Below, piece by piece: positions 16,300 to 25,434 of a stretch of DNA of 64,000 bases. Source of the DNA: Hufsiella ginkgonis (lineage in GTDB: Bacteria > Bacteroidota > Bacteroidia > Sphingobacteriales > Sphingobacteriaceae); NCBI RefSeq assembly GCF_009834915.1, contig NZ_WVHS01000003.1, positions 525,988 to 589,987 on the forward strand, given 5' to 3'. A program made the position numbers and the translations under genes. The first letter of the stretch is position 1; each line of letters starts with the position of its first letter. The notes under the pieces are model-generated. The model saw only the letters and a program-made list of their open reading frames with translations, was not told where the DNA came from and did no database searches.

Positions 16300-16323
16300 A
16301 TGCTGCCCGAAGGGTGGCATTTT
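16300..16323 (+). terminator. Terminator after tRNA-Ser(TGA)
   Basis: A short hairpin, ATGCTGCCC-GAA-GGGTGGCAT, with wobble pairs, followed by TTTT. It lies 8 bp after the tRNA CCA end. Confidence 0.5.
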
Positions 16324-16374
16324 CTGTTTATAGCTCAACCTTAACGTGTACATTTAATAAATATTAAACTGTCG

Positions 16375-17397
16375 ATGAAGAAAATAGGGTTTTTATCATT
16401 TGGGCATTGGTCTGACCATCCTTCCTATCAAACCCGTACGGCAGGCGATACGTTGCTTCAGTCAATTGATCTGGCGGTTGCCGCAGAGGAAATTGGTTTG
16501 GACGGTGCTTATTTCCGGGTACATCATTTTGCCCGCCAATTAGCGTCACCATTTCCTTTGCTTTCGGCCATAGGCGCCAAAACCAGCAAAATAGAGATTG
16601 GAACCGGCGTGATCGATATGCGTTACGAGAATCCCCTGTATATGGTGGAAGATGCTGGTGCTGCCGACCTGATCTCGGGAGGGCGTTTACAATTAGGGAT
16701 CAGCAGAGGTTCGCCGGAACAAGTGATCGACGGCTGGCGTTATTTCGGTTATAAAACTGCTGAGGGAGAAACTGATGCGGACATGGGGCGCCAGAAAGCC
16801 CTGGAATTTCTGGATAAATTAAAAGGGACTGGATTTGCCCAGCCCAACCCGTACCCGATGTTTCCGAATCCACCAGGGTTATTACGGCTGGAACCATATT
16901 CGGAAGGACTGCGGGAACGTATCTGGTGGGGAGCCGCATCCAATGCGACTGCTATTTGGGCGGCAGAGAACGGAATGAACCTGCAAAGCTCTACGTTAAA
17001 ATACGATGAAAGCGGGAAACCGTTTCATGTACAGCAGGCGGAACAGATCAGGCTGTACAAAGAAGCCTGGAAAAAAGCGGGACATAAGCGGGAACCCAGG
17101 GTTTCCGTGAGCCGTTCCATTTTTGCAATTGTGAACGATCAGGACAGGTATTTATTCGGGCAGCAAACCAATGGGGCGGATAAGATAGGTTACATCGAGG
17201 CTGATAAACGGGCGATCTTCGGGAAAAGTTATGCTGCCGGGCCGGATCAGCTCATCAAAGAATTAGCGCAGGACGAGGCTATCCAGGAAGCAGATACCCT
17301 GCTTTTAACCATACCCAATACTTTAGGAGTTAATTATAATGTACACGTTTTGTCCTCGATCTTAGCGCATGTTGCACCTGCGTTGAAGTGGCGCTGA
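16375..17397 (+). CDS. LLM-class flavin-dependent oxidoreductase
   Basis: A 340-residue luciferase-like monooxygenase (TIM barrel, FMN or F420 dependent). Family features are the N-terminal IGFLSFGHWSD strand, AEEIGLDGAYFRVHHF, LSAIGAKTSKIEIGTGV and LISGGRLQLGISRGSPEQ. The substrate cannot be told. Length is normal and there is no signal peptide, so it is cytosolic. It stands alone between a tRNA and a long non-coding stretch. Confidence 0.88.
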   Translation: MKKIGFLSFGHWSDHPSYQTRTAGDTLLQSIDLAVAAEEIGLDGAYFRVHHFARQLASPFPLLSAIGAKTSKIEIGTGVIDMRYENPLYMVEDAGAADLISGGRLQLGISRGSPEQVIDGWRYFGYKTAEGETDADMGRQKALEFLDKLKGTGFAQPNPYPMFPNPPGLLRLEPYSEGLRERIWWGAASNATAIWAAENGMNLQSSTLKYDESGKPFHVQQAEQIRLYKEAWKKAGHKREPRVSVSRSIFAIVNDQDRYLFGQQTNGADKIGYIEADKRAIFGKSYAAGPDQLIKELAQDEAIQEADTLLLTIPNTLGVNYNVHVLSSILAHVAPALKWR

Positions 17398-17735
17398 TAA
17401 ACGTAATGCAGCTGTGCTAACTTAGCGGCTTGCGCCCTGATCCTTAACACTTTTTTACTTTTCGCCTTTTTCGTAACGATCTTAATAAGGCGATTTCAAC
17501 TCCGAAATCGGTTCTGCCGGAGCTTTTCGATAACAATATGGAGCAGCGTCTTCTCGTCCACCCGGTATCAGGCATAGTCGGCCGATGAGCTTACCGTCGA
17601 TCAGAAATAAAGCAGGTTACCGCCGGGATCCGTGTGCTTGTCCTTTAGTGGCCCGGTGGGATTTTAGTTTATGGGCGAACGGAGCTTGTCACGGTGGGGC
17701 AACAGGCAAAGAATTTCATTGCAAATAAGCTATTG
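17398..17735. other. Intergenic stretch, possibly degenerate coding
   Basis: No intact gene. On the minus strand short frames give LIDGKLIGRLCLIPGG and YRVDEKTLLHIVIEKL in shifting frames, which look like remains of a small protein, but I do not recognise it. Confidence 0.3.
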
Positions 17736-17772
17736 AAAAACCCCGGTTGACGCTTGAGCAACCGGGGTTTTT
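17736..17772. terminator. Terminator downstream of the GH18 gene
   Basis: A perfect 14-base stem, AAAAACCCCGGTTG / CAACCGGGGTTTTT, with a 9-base loop and A/T runs on both sides. It serves the minus-strand GH18 gene and could work both ways. Confidence 0.85.
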
Positions 17773-17789
17773 ATTTTATTACTTCAATA

Positions 17790-19175
17790 TTATTGGTTGA
17801 TTCTAAAATATTCCCATGCGTCGGCGGCATCCCTGGTACAGGTCATGGCTTTTGTGCCATTTTCACTTGAAACAAATTTTCCATTGTTACCTCTTAACGC
17901 AACTTGACCATCGGCATTCACGATCCAGTCAAACTTCTCCCAATCCCCGATCGTTGTTCGCGTACAGGTGATCGCTTTGGTTCCGTTTTCTGATGAAACG
18001 TATTTGCCCTGGCTTCTTAAGGCTACTTTACCTCCTCCGGCATCTATTACAGTAAATCTTTCCGGATCCTCAACAGTCAAGTCAGTGCAGATCATTCCCG
18101 ACGCCCCGTTTTTAGTAGTAACATACCTGTCATTCACCCCCTTAAGACTAATAATCGTACCGTAGGGTATCGAAGGTGCGTTAACTCTTTGGACCACCAC
18201 CTGGTCAATTGCCGTCAATAATGAATTAGCGCCCGTAGCGTCGGCATTGAGATCCCAGATCATTATTCCTCCGGCCTCGTCATACGCCAGGTTGGTCTTG
18301 CTTTTAATAGTTGGTATCCCGTTATAACCAACATTTCCGAAGGTATCAGAATTCGGATTGCCGCCCTGGGCCAGTATGTCTTTATAATCCACATAAGAAC
18401 TTGAAGATCGGCCGTAAAAAGGCACACCCAAAGTGGTTTTGGCTTTAGACAAGCCTCTGCCTTGCCAGTAAGTGATTGAATTTGAAGCGAAAGTATATGT
18501 TGAGTGATTCGCTCCCCCGCCATCATATGCCATTAGGTTCAGGTAGTCTACGACGTTAAACACCGCAGTTTGAATACTTGTTCCGTTGCTTGCTACAACT
18601 GCCGCCGATAATAGTTTTCCATTATTATGCATCGCAGTGGAAAGTTGCTGCATCAGCAGGGTGAAGTTACCGGCGGTACTATTCTCCGGGTATTCCCAGT
18701 CAATATCTACGCCGTCCAGGCCATATTGGTTTACCAGGTTAACGAGAGCGGTTACGAATGTATTTCGGGTTGATGCATTCTGCGCTAATGCTTCAAACGC
18801 AGAATCATTTCCATCATTCCAGCCTCCAACTGCGATCAGCACTTTCACACCGGCTGCGTGACCAGCGCTGACCAGGCTCGTTAATTTCGATGGTCCCGGT
18901 ACTCCTTGTAAAGTACCGTTCGCATTTGGTAGTATAAATGCATAGTTTACATGAGTAAGTTTAGAAAATTGAATTTGATTTACCGCGCCTGCCCATGAGG
19001 GCATATATCCAACTACCCTGAAATTCGAGCCGGGCACCACGCTGGTGCTTGCCGTATTCTTAGGATTTAAAGCATGATTTTTATCCGATTCTTCAGGAAT
19101 GGACTGGTTTTTTTTGCATGAAAGTAAAGCTGTCATCAACAGCCACATGCCGAGCAGAGTTTTAATAGTTTTCAT
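17790..19175 (-). CDS. GH18 chitinase-like lipoprotein with C-terminal fascin-like domain
   Basis: A 461-residue exported lipoprotein: lipobox LLSC with Cys20, then a disordered linker. Residues ~52-330 are a GH18 barrel with the catalytic motif DGVDIDWE (Asp154, Asp157, Asp159, Glu161), plus VLIAVGGW and LNLMAYD. GH18 enzymes hydrolyse chitin or related N-acetylglucosamine polymers by substrate-assisted catalysis. The last ~130 residues contain three repeats with KYVSSENGTKA, like a beta-trefoil (fascin or carbohydrate-binding) domain, probably for substrate attachment. Monocistronic with a strong terminator. Chitinase, endo-beta-N-acetylglucosaminidase and xylanase-inhibitor-like GH18 cannot be separated here. 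Confidence 0.9.
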   Translation of the reverse strand: MKTIKTLLGMWLLMTALLSCKKNQSIPEESDKNHALNPKNTASTSVVPGSNFRVVGYMPSWAGAVNQIQFSKLTHVNYAFILPNANGTLQGVPGPSKLTSLVSAGHAAGVKVLIAVGGWNDGNDSAFEALAQNASTRNTFVTALVNLVNQYGLDGVDIDWEYPENSTAGNFTLLMQQLSTAMHNNGKLLSAAVVASNGTSIQTAVFNVVDYLNLMAYDGGGANHSTYTFASNSITYWQGRGLSKAKTTLGVPFYGRSSSSYVDYKDILAQGGNPNSDTFGNVGYNGIPTIKSKTNLAYDEAGGIMIWDLNADATGANSLLTAIDQVVVQRVNAPSIPYGTIISLKGVNDRYVTTKNGASGMICTDLTVEDPERFTVIDAGGGKVALRSQGKYVSSENGTKAITCTRTTIGDWEKFDWIVNADGQVALRGNNGKFVSSENGTKAMTCTRDAADAWEYFRINQ

Positions 19176-19401
19176 TAGTAATTGATTTGGTTAGTCGGCA
19201 AAGATAAATGAGAAGGAATGACAAAACCAAGAAAAAATTACTGTAATTAATTGATAATTAGTAAGTTACTGTTATTTTTTGACGTTTAAAGCGCAACCGG
19301 ATCTTTACATAAACTATTGATTGTCAATGCAAAATCATTATGTGAATTTTCTGTTACAATACGCTTTGCCCGCACGGAAAAAAACGAGGAGCTGTTAAGA
19401 T

Positions 19402-20484
19402 TTACGGCAGGTATTTCGCTAGCATTCTCCAGTCATAATAATGGAACACTTTTCCGTTGCTCATGGCAACAAAAAGGCCTTTGGGAAATTTTTCGCCGAG
19501 GTTTACATTGGTTACCTCCGAGCCGTCGCTTTCAATAGTGGAAACGGGAATTTCGGCGATAAGCGTATGTTGGTGCGGGTTGTTCCGCGCGCCTTGCCGG
19601 GGGTATACCATAAACGTATTGGCCTGCTGGTTAGACACCAGGATATAGCCGGTACTGTCGCCTGTTTCATAAATAGAGATACCTTCGTTATCTCCTTTAA
19701 ATTGCCCCTGGCCGAATAAAGCCAGCTCGGTATTCCCTTTGGACGGATCAGCATAATACTTGCGTACGCCTGCCGTTTCGTCGGAATAATAAACATAGCC
19801 TGATTTATCATCAACGGCGATGGATTCTATCTCCTTTTTTCCGCTGAATATGCCGAACTTCCTTACCAGTTTCGCGCTAACGTTTCCGGTTCCGTCATCG
19901 CCTAATTGGTATTGCCACAAATAGGAGCCGTTAACCGGGCCGGTTTTCCTGCCTACGATGGCATAGATCTTTCCCAGGGGATCTTTATAAAGAGAAATTC
20001 CCATCAGGTCGCGGTATTCGGGTTGGCTCTCGCCTTCAAAAACGGGAATCCCGCCGTTGTCAACCGGCTTCATATCCGGGAGGCGGTAGATCCGAAGTTT
20101 ATGTGTCATCCGTTCTGTTGCTACCGCAATATCCGTGGGTGCCCCGTTCAGTAAAAGACCGTATTCGATATCTACGTTATTTGGTCGTTGCAGCCCCTTT
20201 ACTGTTTTACTCTTTATTTCTTTTCCGTCCAGGTCGAAAACATACAAGCCGCCGTGCTCATTCTTATCGGTGCCAATAATCAGGCTCTTGCTTTTATCCA
20301 CGGGATTGATCCAGATAGCCGGATCATCCGTATCAAATTCCACCATTTCTGTGAGGAGCGTTGGTTTAAGCGGGGCTTTCTCGCTCTGTTCTTCAACACC
20401 TTGTTTTGTAACGTCGCCTCCGCAGCCGGCGAGCATTATCAGCGCCAATGCTGCTGGCAGTTTGTGGAAAAATCTTCTTTCCAT
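19402..20484 (-). CDS. Beta-propeller phytase, lipoprotein
   Basis: A 360-residue 3-phytase-like beta-propeller. A signal peptide ends in MLAGCGG (lipobox Cys about residue 22). Typical motifs follow: DTDDPAIWINP near the start, LIIGTDKNEHGGLYVFDLDG, RPNNVDIEYG, KEIESIAVDDKSGYVYYSDE and NEGISIY. These acidic loops bind the calcium ions needed for cleavage of phosphate from phytate. It lies downstream of a BIG2 lipoprotein and a TonB receptor on the same strand, which suggests a phytate/phosphate-scavenging locus. Length and domain are complete. Confidence 0.9.
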   Translation of the reverse strand: MERRFFHKLPAALALIMLAGCGGDVTKQGVEEQSEKAPLKPTLLTEMVEFDTDDPAIWINPVDKSKSLIIGTDKNEHGGLYVFDLDGKEIKSKTVKGLQRPNNVDIEYGLLLNGAPTDIAVATERMTHKLRIYRLPDMKPVDNGGIPVFEGESQPEYRDLMGISLYKDPLGKIYAIVGRKTGPVNGSYLWQYQLGDDGTGNVSAKLVRKFGIFSGKKEIESIAVDDKSGYVYYSDETAGVRKYYADPSKGNTELALFGQGQFKGDNEGISIYETGDSTGYILVSNQQANTFMVYPRQGARNNPHQHTLIAEIPVSTIESDGSEVTNVNLGEKFPKGLFVAMSNGKVFHYYDWRMLAKYLP

Positions 20485-20586
20485 TATCCTTATCCTTTAT
20501 AAAGAGGAGGTTGTATCAAAGCTGCATAGGAATTACTTTAACCAAATAATATTTGACGCCCATGCTCCTGCGACCTCTGTGAGTTT

Positions 20587-20643
20587 CCGCTGTGTGTTCC
20601 GTGTGTAAATGGCGCTTTGTTTTTAACACGGAGCACACAGCGG
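20587..20643. repeat. 18-bp inverted repeat
   Basis: CCGCTGTGTGTTCCGTGT (20587-20604) and ACACGGAGCACACAGCGG (20626-20643) pair with one mismatch around a 21-base loop. It lies between the phytase and BIG2 genes. It resembles dispersed intergenic hairpins of Bacteroidota more than a terminator, as no T-run follows. Confidence 0.6.
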
Positions 20644-20778
20644 TTTTCACCAAGGGCTACAGATTGGTTGCGCAGCGTAACGACTGCGAAATAAATACGG
20701 CGAGTTCCAGGCAACCTGGCATTGATACAGCCTCCTGTTTTTACAAAAATCTCTTTTATTATTAGAAAATGGTACGAC

Positions 20779-22368
20779 TTAATTGGTGCCAAATGCGCCG
20801 AAGAACGCCGAAGCGGCAGGCGATTTATAAGTGGTACCGTTAACGGTAACGCCAGTGGTGATAAAGTAAGGAACGACATCTGTTTTGGCGCCTGTAAGCG
20901 CCGGGGAACCTGCTTTTAGGTGAAAGTTCCAGGTACTGGTGTAAGCAAAATCGAGCAGCCCATTGGTTGCGAACGGGAAATTCACAAACAAAGGATCTTT
21001 GTCACCGGCGGCGGTACCAGAGATATCATGTGCGCCGTAAACAGCGTCCTTTACGCCTGTTTTAAAGCCGTCGTAACCGTTGGCGGTGCCATTGGCGATG
21101 TGTTGCGGAACCGCGCTCGTTTGTGCGCCCGCGGCATAATAGTTATAATCAATTTTGCTGTTCAGGTCGGGGCCATCGGTCGCGTCTTTTTGCCAGCTTG
21201 GGGCTTTAGTGCGGAACATGGCGTTAATAACCAGGTTGTTGTAAACGTTCACCAATGCACCTTTTTCGGCCCAGACAGAGCCTCCTTTAGGCCCGTTAGG
21301 ATCTCTTCTCCAGCCGCTGGCTACGATGGTATTGTTATAGGCATTGATCTGCGCTTGCGCACGCGTGGCGGAAGAACCGGAGTTAGACAGTTTAAAGGCA
21401 TTTGTGTTTACGCTGTACATTAAGTTGTAAGCGGCATCTACTTTGCAACCTGCTTTTACGTTTATGGCCTCGCCGCCAGCTTCGCCAATGGCATAGAATG
21501 TATTGTTGGTGAATATGCAGCTGCCGCCCTGTACGTAAATGGCATCCTCGCCGGTACTGCGGAAAGTGGTGTTCTGGACCACATATTTACCCTGCGGATT
21601 GTTGGTGTTAAATGCCACCATACCTTCGCCGCCCCCCGCTTTGAACAAACCGGCTGTTACTGAAGGGGAAGTAGCAGTGGTAATAGCGCCGGTATATTCA
21701 ATAATGGCATTGTCGATCAGCATCTCCGGGCAGGCGGCAGAACCGATAATACCCCCCCACAGGCGTTTAAAAGTGTTGGCCGCAGTTCTTTCTGCCGCCG
21801 ATACCGAAATGAGTACAGGGCTGGCGGAAGTACCTTTGATATAAAGGCTGCCCTCTACCACCCATTCGATTTTGGTGTTATTGGCGTCCTGGCCGCCGGT
21901 GCCGATATTTACTTCTACGCCTTCCTGGATAGTTAAGGTTTTACCTGCCGGGACCCTGATGTGGCCCGTTACGTTGATCACGGAGTACTTAGCCCAGGTT
22001 CCTTCCACGTTACCCGTTACGGTGATGGCATCGCTCTTAGTGACAACTACCGCACAGGTCGCTTTTTGCGCGCCTTCTTCAGTAGTGATGGTAATAGTGG
22101 CGCTGCCTGGTTTTACTGCGGTAACCACACCTTTATCAATAGTTGCCACTGTAGCGTCTGAGGTTGACCATGTTGTGTTTTTGTTCGCAGCGTTTTCCGG
22201 GAAGATAGTGTAGGTCAATGTTTGGGTTTCGCCTACTTTTAAGGTGGCGGTTGTTTTTGCCAGCGCGATCCCTTTTACAGAGGTATCGATCTTGTCTTTT
22301 TTACAGCCGGCGCCCAACAGGGTGATTACTCCGATAGCCAGCAATAACTTGAATGTTAATTGTTTCAT
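20779..22368 (-). CDS. BIG2 and right-handed beta-helix surface lipoprotein
   Basis: A 529-residue lipoprotein (GAGCKK lipobox, Cys22). Residues ~30-110 form a BIG2 bacterial Ig-like domain (LKVGETQTLTYTIFPENA, TWSTSDATVATID). The rest looks like a parallel beta-helix with repeated Val/Ile/Asn turns (LLIDNAIIEY, YVVQNTTFRSTG, CIFTNNTFYAIG, YNNTIV). The gene lies 40 bp downstream of a TonB receptor gene, the place often held by SusD-like binding proteins, so it may capture the receptor's substrate at the surface. Catalytic residues of pectate-lyase type are not evident. The role is inferred from the layout. Confidence 0.8.
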   Translation of the reverse strand: MKQLTFKLLLAIGVITLLGAGCKKDKIDTSVKGIALAKTTATLKVGETQTLTYTIFPENAANKNTTWSTSDATVATIDKGVVTAVKPGSATITITTEEGAQKATCAVVVTKSDAITVTGNVEGTWAKYSVINVTGHIRVPAGKTLTIQEGVEVNIGTGGQDANNTKIEWVVEGSLYIKGTSASPVLISVSAAERTAANTFKRLWGGIIGSAACPEMLIDNAIIEYTGAITTATSPSVTAGLFKAGGGEGMVAFNTNNPQGKYVVQNTTFRSTGEDAIYVQGGSCIFTNNTFYAIGEAGGEAINVKAGCKVDAAYNLMYSVNTNAFKLSNSGSSATRAQAQINAYNNTIVASGWRRDPNGPKGGSVWAEKGALVNVYNNLVINAMFRTKAPSWQKDATDGPDLNSKIDYNYYAAGAQTSAVPQHIANGTANGYDGFKTGVKDAVYGAHDISGTAAGDKDPLFVNFPFATNGLLDFAYTSTWNFHLKAGSPALTGAKTDVVPYFITTGVTVNGTTYKSPAASAFFGAFGTN

Positions 22369-22408
22369 GTTGTTTATTTGTTGCGTTTTTATTTATTGCA
22401 TTTTTGAT

Positions 22409-25204
22409 TTAATAGCTGAACCGCAGACCGACCAGGACAGTCTGACCATAGGTGTCGCTCCGGGTCATTGTGCCATGATGGAAGGTCTCATAACCGGGAG
22501 CTTTGTTATTGGCTGGATTAATGGCCTTCACATAATCTTTAACCGGTGTATTCAGCAGGTTGGTCGCTTTAGCGAACACTACATACCTGTTGCCGAATTT
22601 TTTCTCCGCCGAAGCATCCAGTTGTACAAATCCGCTCTGCCAGATATCGTTATCAACATACCGGGATACCGCAAATAGCCTGTCGCCCGTATATGCCAGC
22701 GACATTTGCGCGTTAATACCCTTCGCTATGCTTTTATATAATAAGGTGAAATTGGCCACGTGTGCAGCTTGCCCTGCCAGCCGGCGTTTTTCGTCCACGT
22801 TCTTCACCAATACATGTTCAGTAGCGCTGGGGTCGGGATTGTTAAAGTAGAGAAGCTTGGTGGTGGTGATGTTTGAATTGGTATAAGTATAATTAACCTT
22901 GATCCCAAAGTTGTAAGCATATTTTGTATAGTCCAGTTCCAGGCCGTAGTTGGCGGCATCCCCGAAATTTGCGGGCATATAGAAAGATCCTTGTCCCTGC
23001 AGTACCATTCCAAATTCAATAGGGTTCGATATTTTTTTATAGAATGCGCCCACCATAAGCTGCTCGGAGGCCTTGGGAAACAGCTCATAGCGCACGTCGG
23101 CGTTGTGTGCAACGGTGTGCTTTAAGTTCGGGTTACCGGCCTCTGTGAAGTCGTCATTCACCACCCTGTAGGGAACGATCTCGAAAAAGCTGGGACGATT
23201 AACGGCTTCATAATAAGAAGTCCTAAGGTTGGTTTTGTCGTTCAATTTAAATTTCAGGTTTATACTGGGCAGTAAGTCCGTGTATTCCTGTTCGCCTTCA
23301 TTTTGCAGGCCCGCCACCACATGTTCCAGGTGATACCCCTGGCTGGTATTTTCCACGCGCGCGCCGGCCAGCACCTCAAATTGCTTACTGGTTAGTTTTC
23401 CCTGTAAGTAACCTGCACCAATTTTTTCAGACGCCCCATAGTTTAGCGGGTCTCCGGGCGAGCCGAAGGGATTGAATACGGTGAATTTTATACCGCTGTA
23501 GCTATTCCAGTCGGTCCCTTCTATCAGGTTGGTTTGCGTACCCGCCGGCTTCGAATCGTCCAGGGGCCGGAACTGGTATTCATTAAAGAAATTAGTTCTT
23601 TGTTTATCACGGTACATACCGCCCGCCGAAATAATGACGGGCATACTTTCGCTGCCAAAGCTGTACCTGAAATTCAGGTAGCCTGCCTTGTCTTCGTCTG
23701 AATTATGTTCCCATCTTCTTTCTGCACCACCCAGTACTACCACAGATTTGGGGTTTTCTACACCTTTTCTTACGGTAGATGCCATATGTACCTGGCTGTT
23801 GTCTGGCACCTCATTAGTAGCTTTTGAGTAAACTGCCGACCAATCTATCGCGAACCGCTTGCCAAAAAAGCTATGATCACCTTTCAGGGTGTTGTTGGAT
23901 ATTTGCTGATGCGTATATCGAAACCTCCTGTTATAGCTTAAATTGTAGTTGTTATTTTCAGGATCGTAGCCAACAGACAGGTCTGTTCTGCGGTCGTCTC
24001 TCACCTGGTAGGTCCCGAAGTCCAGGAAAGCGCCGTAGAACTGCAGCTTGTGGTTTTCTGAAAGGCGATAATCTAGTTTGCCGTGCAAACCGGCACGGGT
24101 TTGTTCTTCCGAAAACGTTCTGTAGGAGCGGTTCGTTAATACCGGCAGGTTGGAAGCATCGCTGGTGGCCGTGTTAAAAGAAAAGTAGGTGCCGTTGCTG
24201 CCTCTTAAACTATTCTGATAGGTGCCGGCCACCAATACGCCAAACTTCCCTTTGAAGAAGCGGTCGCCCAGCGAAATCCCTCCATAAAGATTGGGTTTAG
24301 TGCCCATCTTTTTCACATCCAGTAAGCCCGGGTTGAAATCCCTTGATTGTGAAGGATAGGCGGCGCCTAACAATTCGTAGGGAGACTGGGTTTGTATCTG
24401 TGATTTATCGTAGGTATAAAAAGGTCGGTCGAAGAAAAGCGTGTTAAACCCGGTAGCTATATTCGCGGAAATCAACAGCTTGGCGGGAGCGTCTTTCATT
24501 ACAAGGTTTATGGCTCCGCCAATTCCGTCGCCTTCCATATCAGGTGTAAGCGATTTAGTTACTTCCAGCCGATCAAGTAATTCGGCCGGGAAAATGTCCA
24601 GCGGCACAAACCTGTTCTTGTTGTCGGGGCTGGGGATTTTTACACCGTTTACCAGCGTATAGTTGTAACGTTTATCCATCCCCCTCAACAGGGCGTATTG
24701 TCCATCGCCCGTATTGTTTCTTTCTATGGTGATACCGGAAACGCGCTGTATCACATTGGCTACCGTTAAATCGGGGGAAATTTCAATCGCCCTCGCCGAT
24801 ACAATGTTCATAACCTGGTTGGCTGTTCTTTCCAGGTTCCGCGCCTGTAAGTCGTTATTTTTCTGCTGGGTGGTGGTTATCGTAATGGTGGAAAGCTCCT
24901 TTTGGTCTGTCTTAAGCTTAATCACCGGCAGTACGACTATGCCGTTATCCAGTTTCAGGTTACGGGTTTCCGTTATAAAGCCCACCATCGAGACGGTGAT
25001 TTTATAATCGCCTTTCGGCATATTCCTGATAACGAAACTGCCATCAAGCCCCGAGACGGTATGGTAAGTGGTCCCGTCCGCCTTTATAACCGCCCCGATA
25101 ATTGTTTCTCCTGTTTGGTCGGAAATGATCAGGCCCCTTAATGTTTGCGACATTGCCGGCGCTGCCATGAACAGGAACGATAATAAAGTAACGATTCGAC
25201 GCAT
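22409..25204 (-). CDS. TonB-dependent receptor
   Basis: A 931-residue outer-membrane receptor. A signal peptide (ends near AMSQ) is followed by a carboxypeptidase-regulatory-like domain (about 22-95: GETIIGAVIKADGT, GDYKITVSMVGF), a plug domain (about 115-235: ISPDLTVANVIQRVSGITIE, LLRGMDKRYNYTLVNGV, MEGDGIGGAINLV) and a beta-barrel ending in LVGLRFSY with the terminal aromatic residue. It uses TonB energy to import a ligand. Its neighbours (beta-helix lipoprotein, phytase) suggest phytate, inositol phosphates or another phosphoester. It has no SusD partner. A TPR-HTH regulator lies upstream. Confidence 0.93.
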   Translation of the reverse strand: MRRIVTLLSFLFMAAPAMSQTLRGLIISDQTGETIIGAVIKADGTTYHTVSGLDGSFVIRNMPKGDYKITVSMVGFITETRNLKLDNGIVVLPVIKLKTDQKELSTITITTTQQKNNDLQARNLERTANQVMNIVSARAIEISPDLTVANVIQRVSGITIERNNTGDGQYALLRGMDKRYNYTLVNGVKIPSPDNKNRFVPLDIFPAELLDRLEVTKSLTPDMEGDGIGGAINLVMKDAPAKLLISANIATGFNTLFFDRPFYTYDKSQIQTQSPYELLGAAYPSQSRDFNPGLLDVKKMGTKPNLYGGISLGDRFFKGKFGVLVAGTYQNSLRGSNGTYFSFNTATSDASNLPVLTNRSYRTFSEEQTRAGLHGKLDYRLSENHKLQFYGAFLDFGTYQVRDDRRTDLSVGYDPENNNYNLSYNRRFRYTHQQISNNTLKGDHSFFGKRFAIDWSAVYSKATNEVPDNSQVHMASTVRKGVENPKSVVVLGGAERRWEHNSDEDKAGYLNFRYSFGSESMPVIISAGGMYRDKQRTNFFNEYQFRPLDDSKPAGTQTNLIEGTDWNSYSGIKFTVFNPFGSPGDPLNYGASEKIGAGYLQGKLTSKQFEVLAGARVENTSQGYHLEHVVAGLQNEGEQEYTDLLPSINLKFKLNDKTNLRTSYYEAVNRPSFFEIVPYRVVNDDFTEAGNPNLKHTVAHNADVRYELFPKASEQLMVGAFYKKISNPIEFGMVLQGQGSFYMPANFGDAANYGLELDYTKYAYNFGIKVNYTYTNSNITTTKLLYFNNPDPSATEHVLVKNVDEKRRLAGQAAHVANFTLLYKSIAKGINAQMSLAYTGDRLFAVSRYVDNDIWQSGFVQLDASAEKKFGNRYVVFAKATNLLNTPVKDYVKAINPANNKAPGYETFHHGTMTRSDTYGQTVLVGLRFSY

Positions 25205-25434
25205 AAATTGATGCCGTTTTTTTGCGTCACAAAGCTGGGTAAAGCCTTTTTAGAAAAGAAAAAAGTAGCGTAAACTAAAAGGCAACAACGTTAACAACAG
25301 CCGTTACAAGTCGTAACAAGTGTAAACGATATAGTATTAATCAATTGATTATCAAGCTATTTTATCGAAACAAAACCTCCCATTATCAAATTGTTACCGT
25401 AACATTAAGAGAATGGGTGAAGGCAGGGCGCGAT

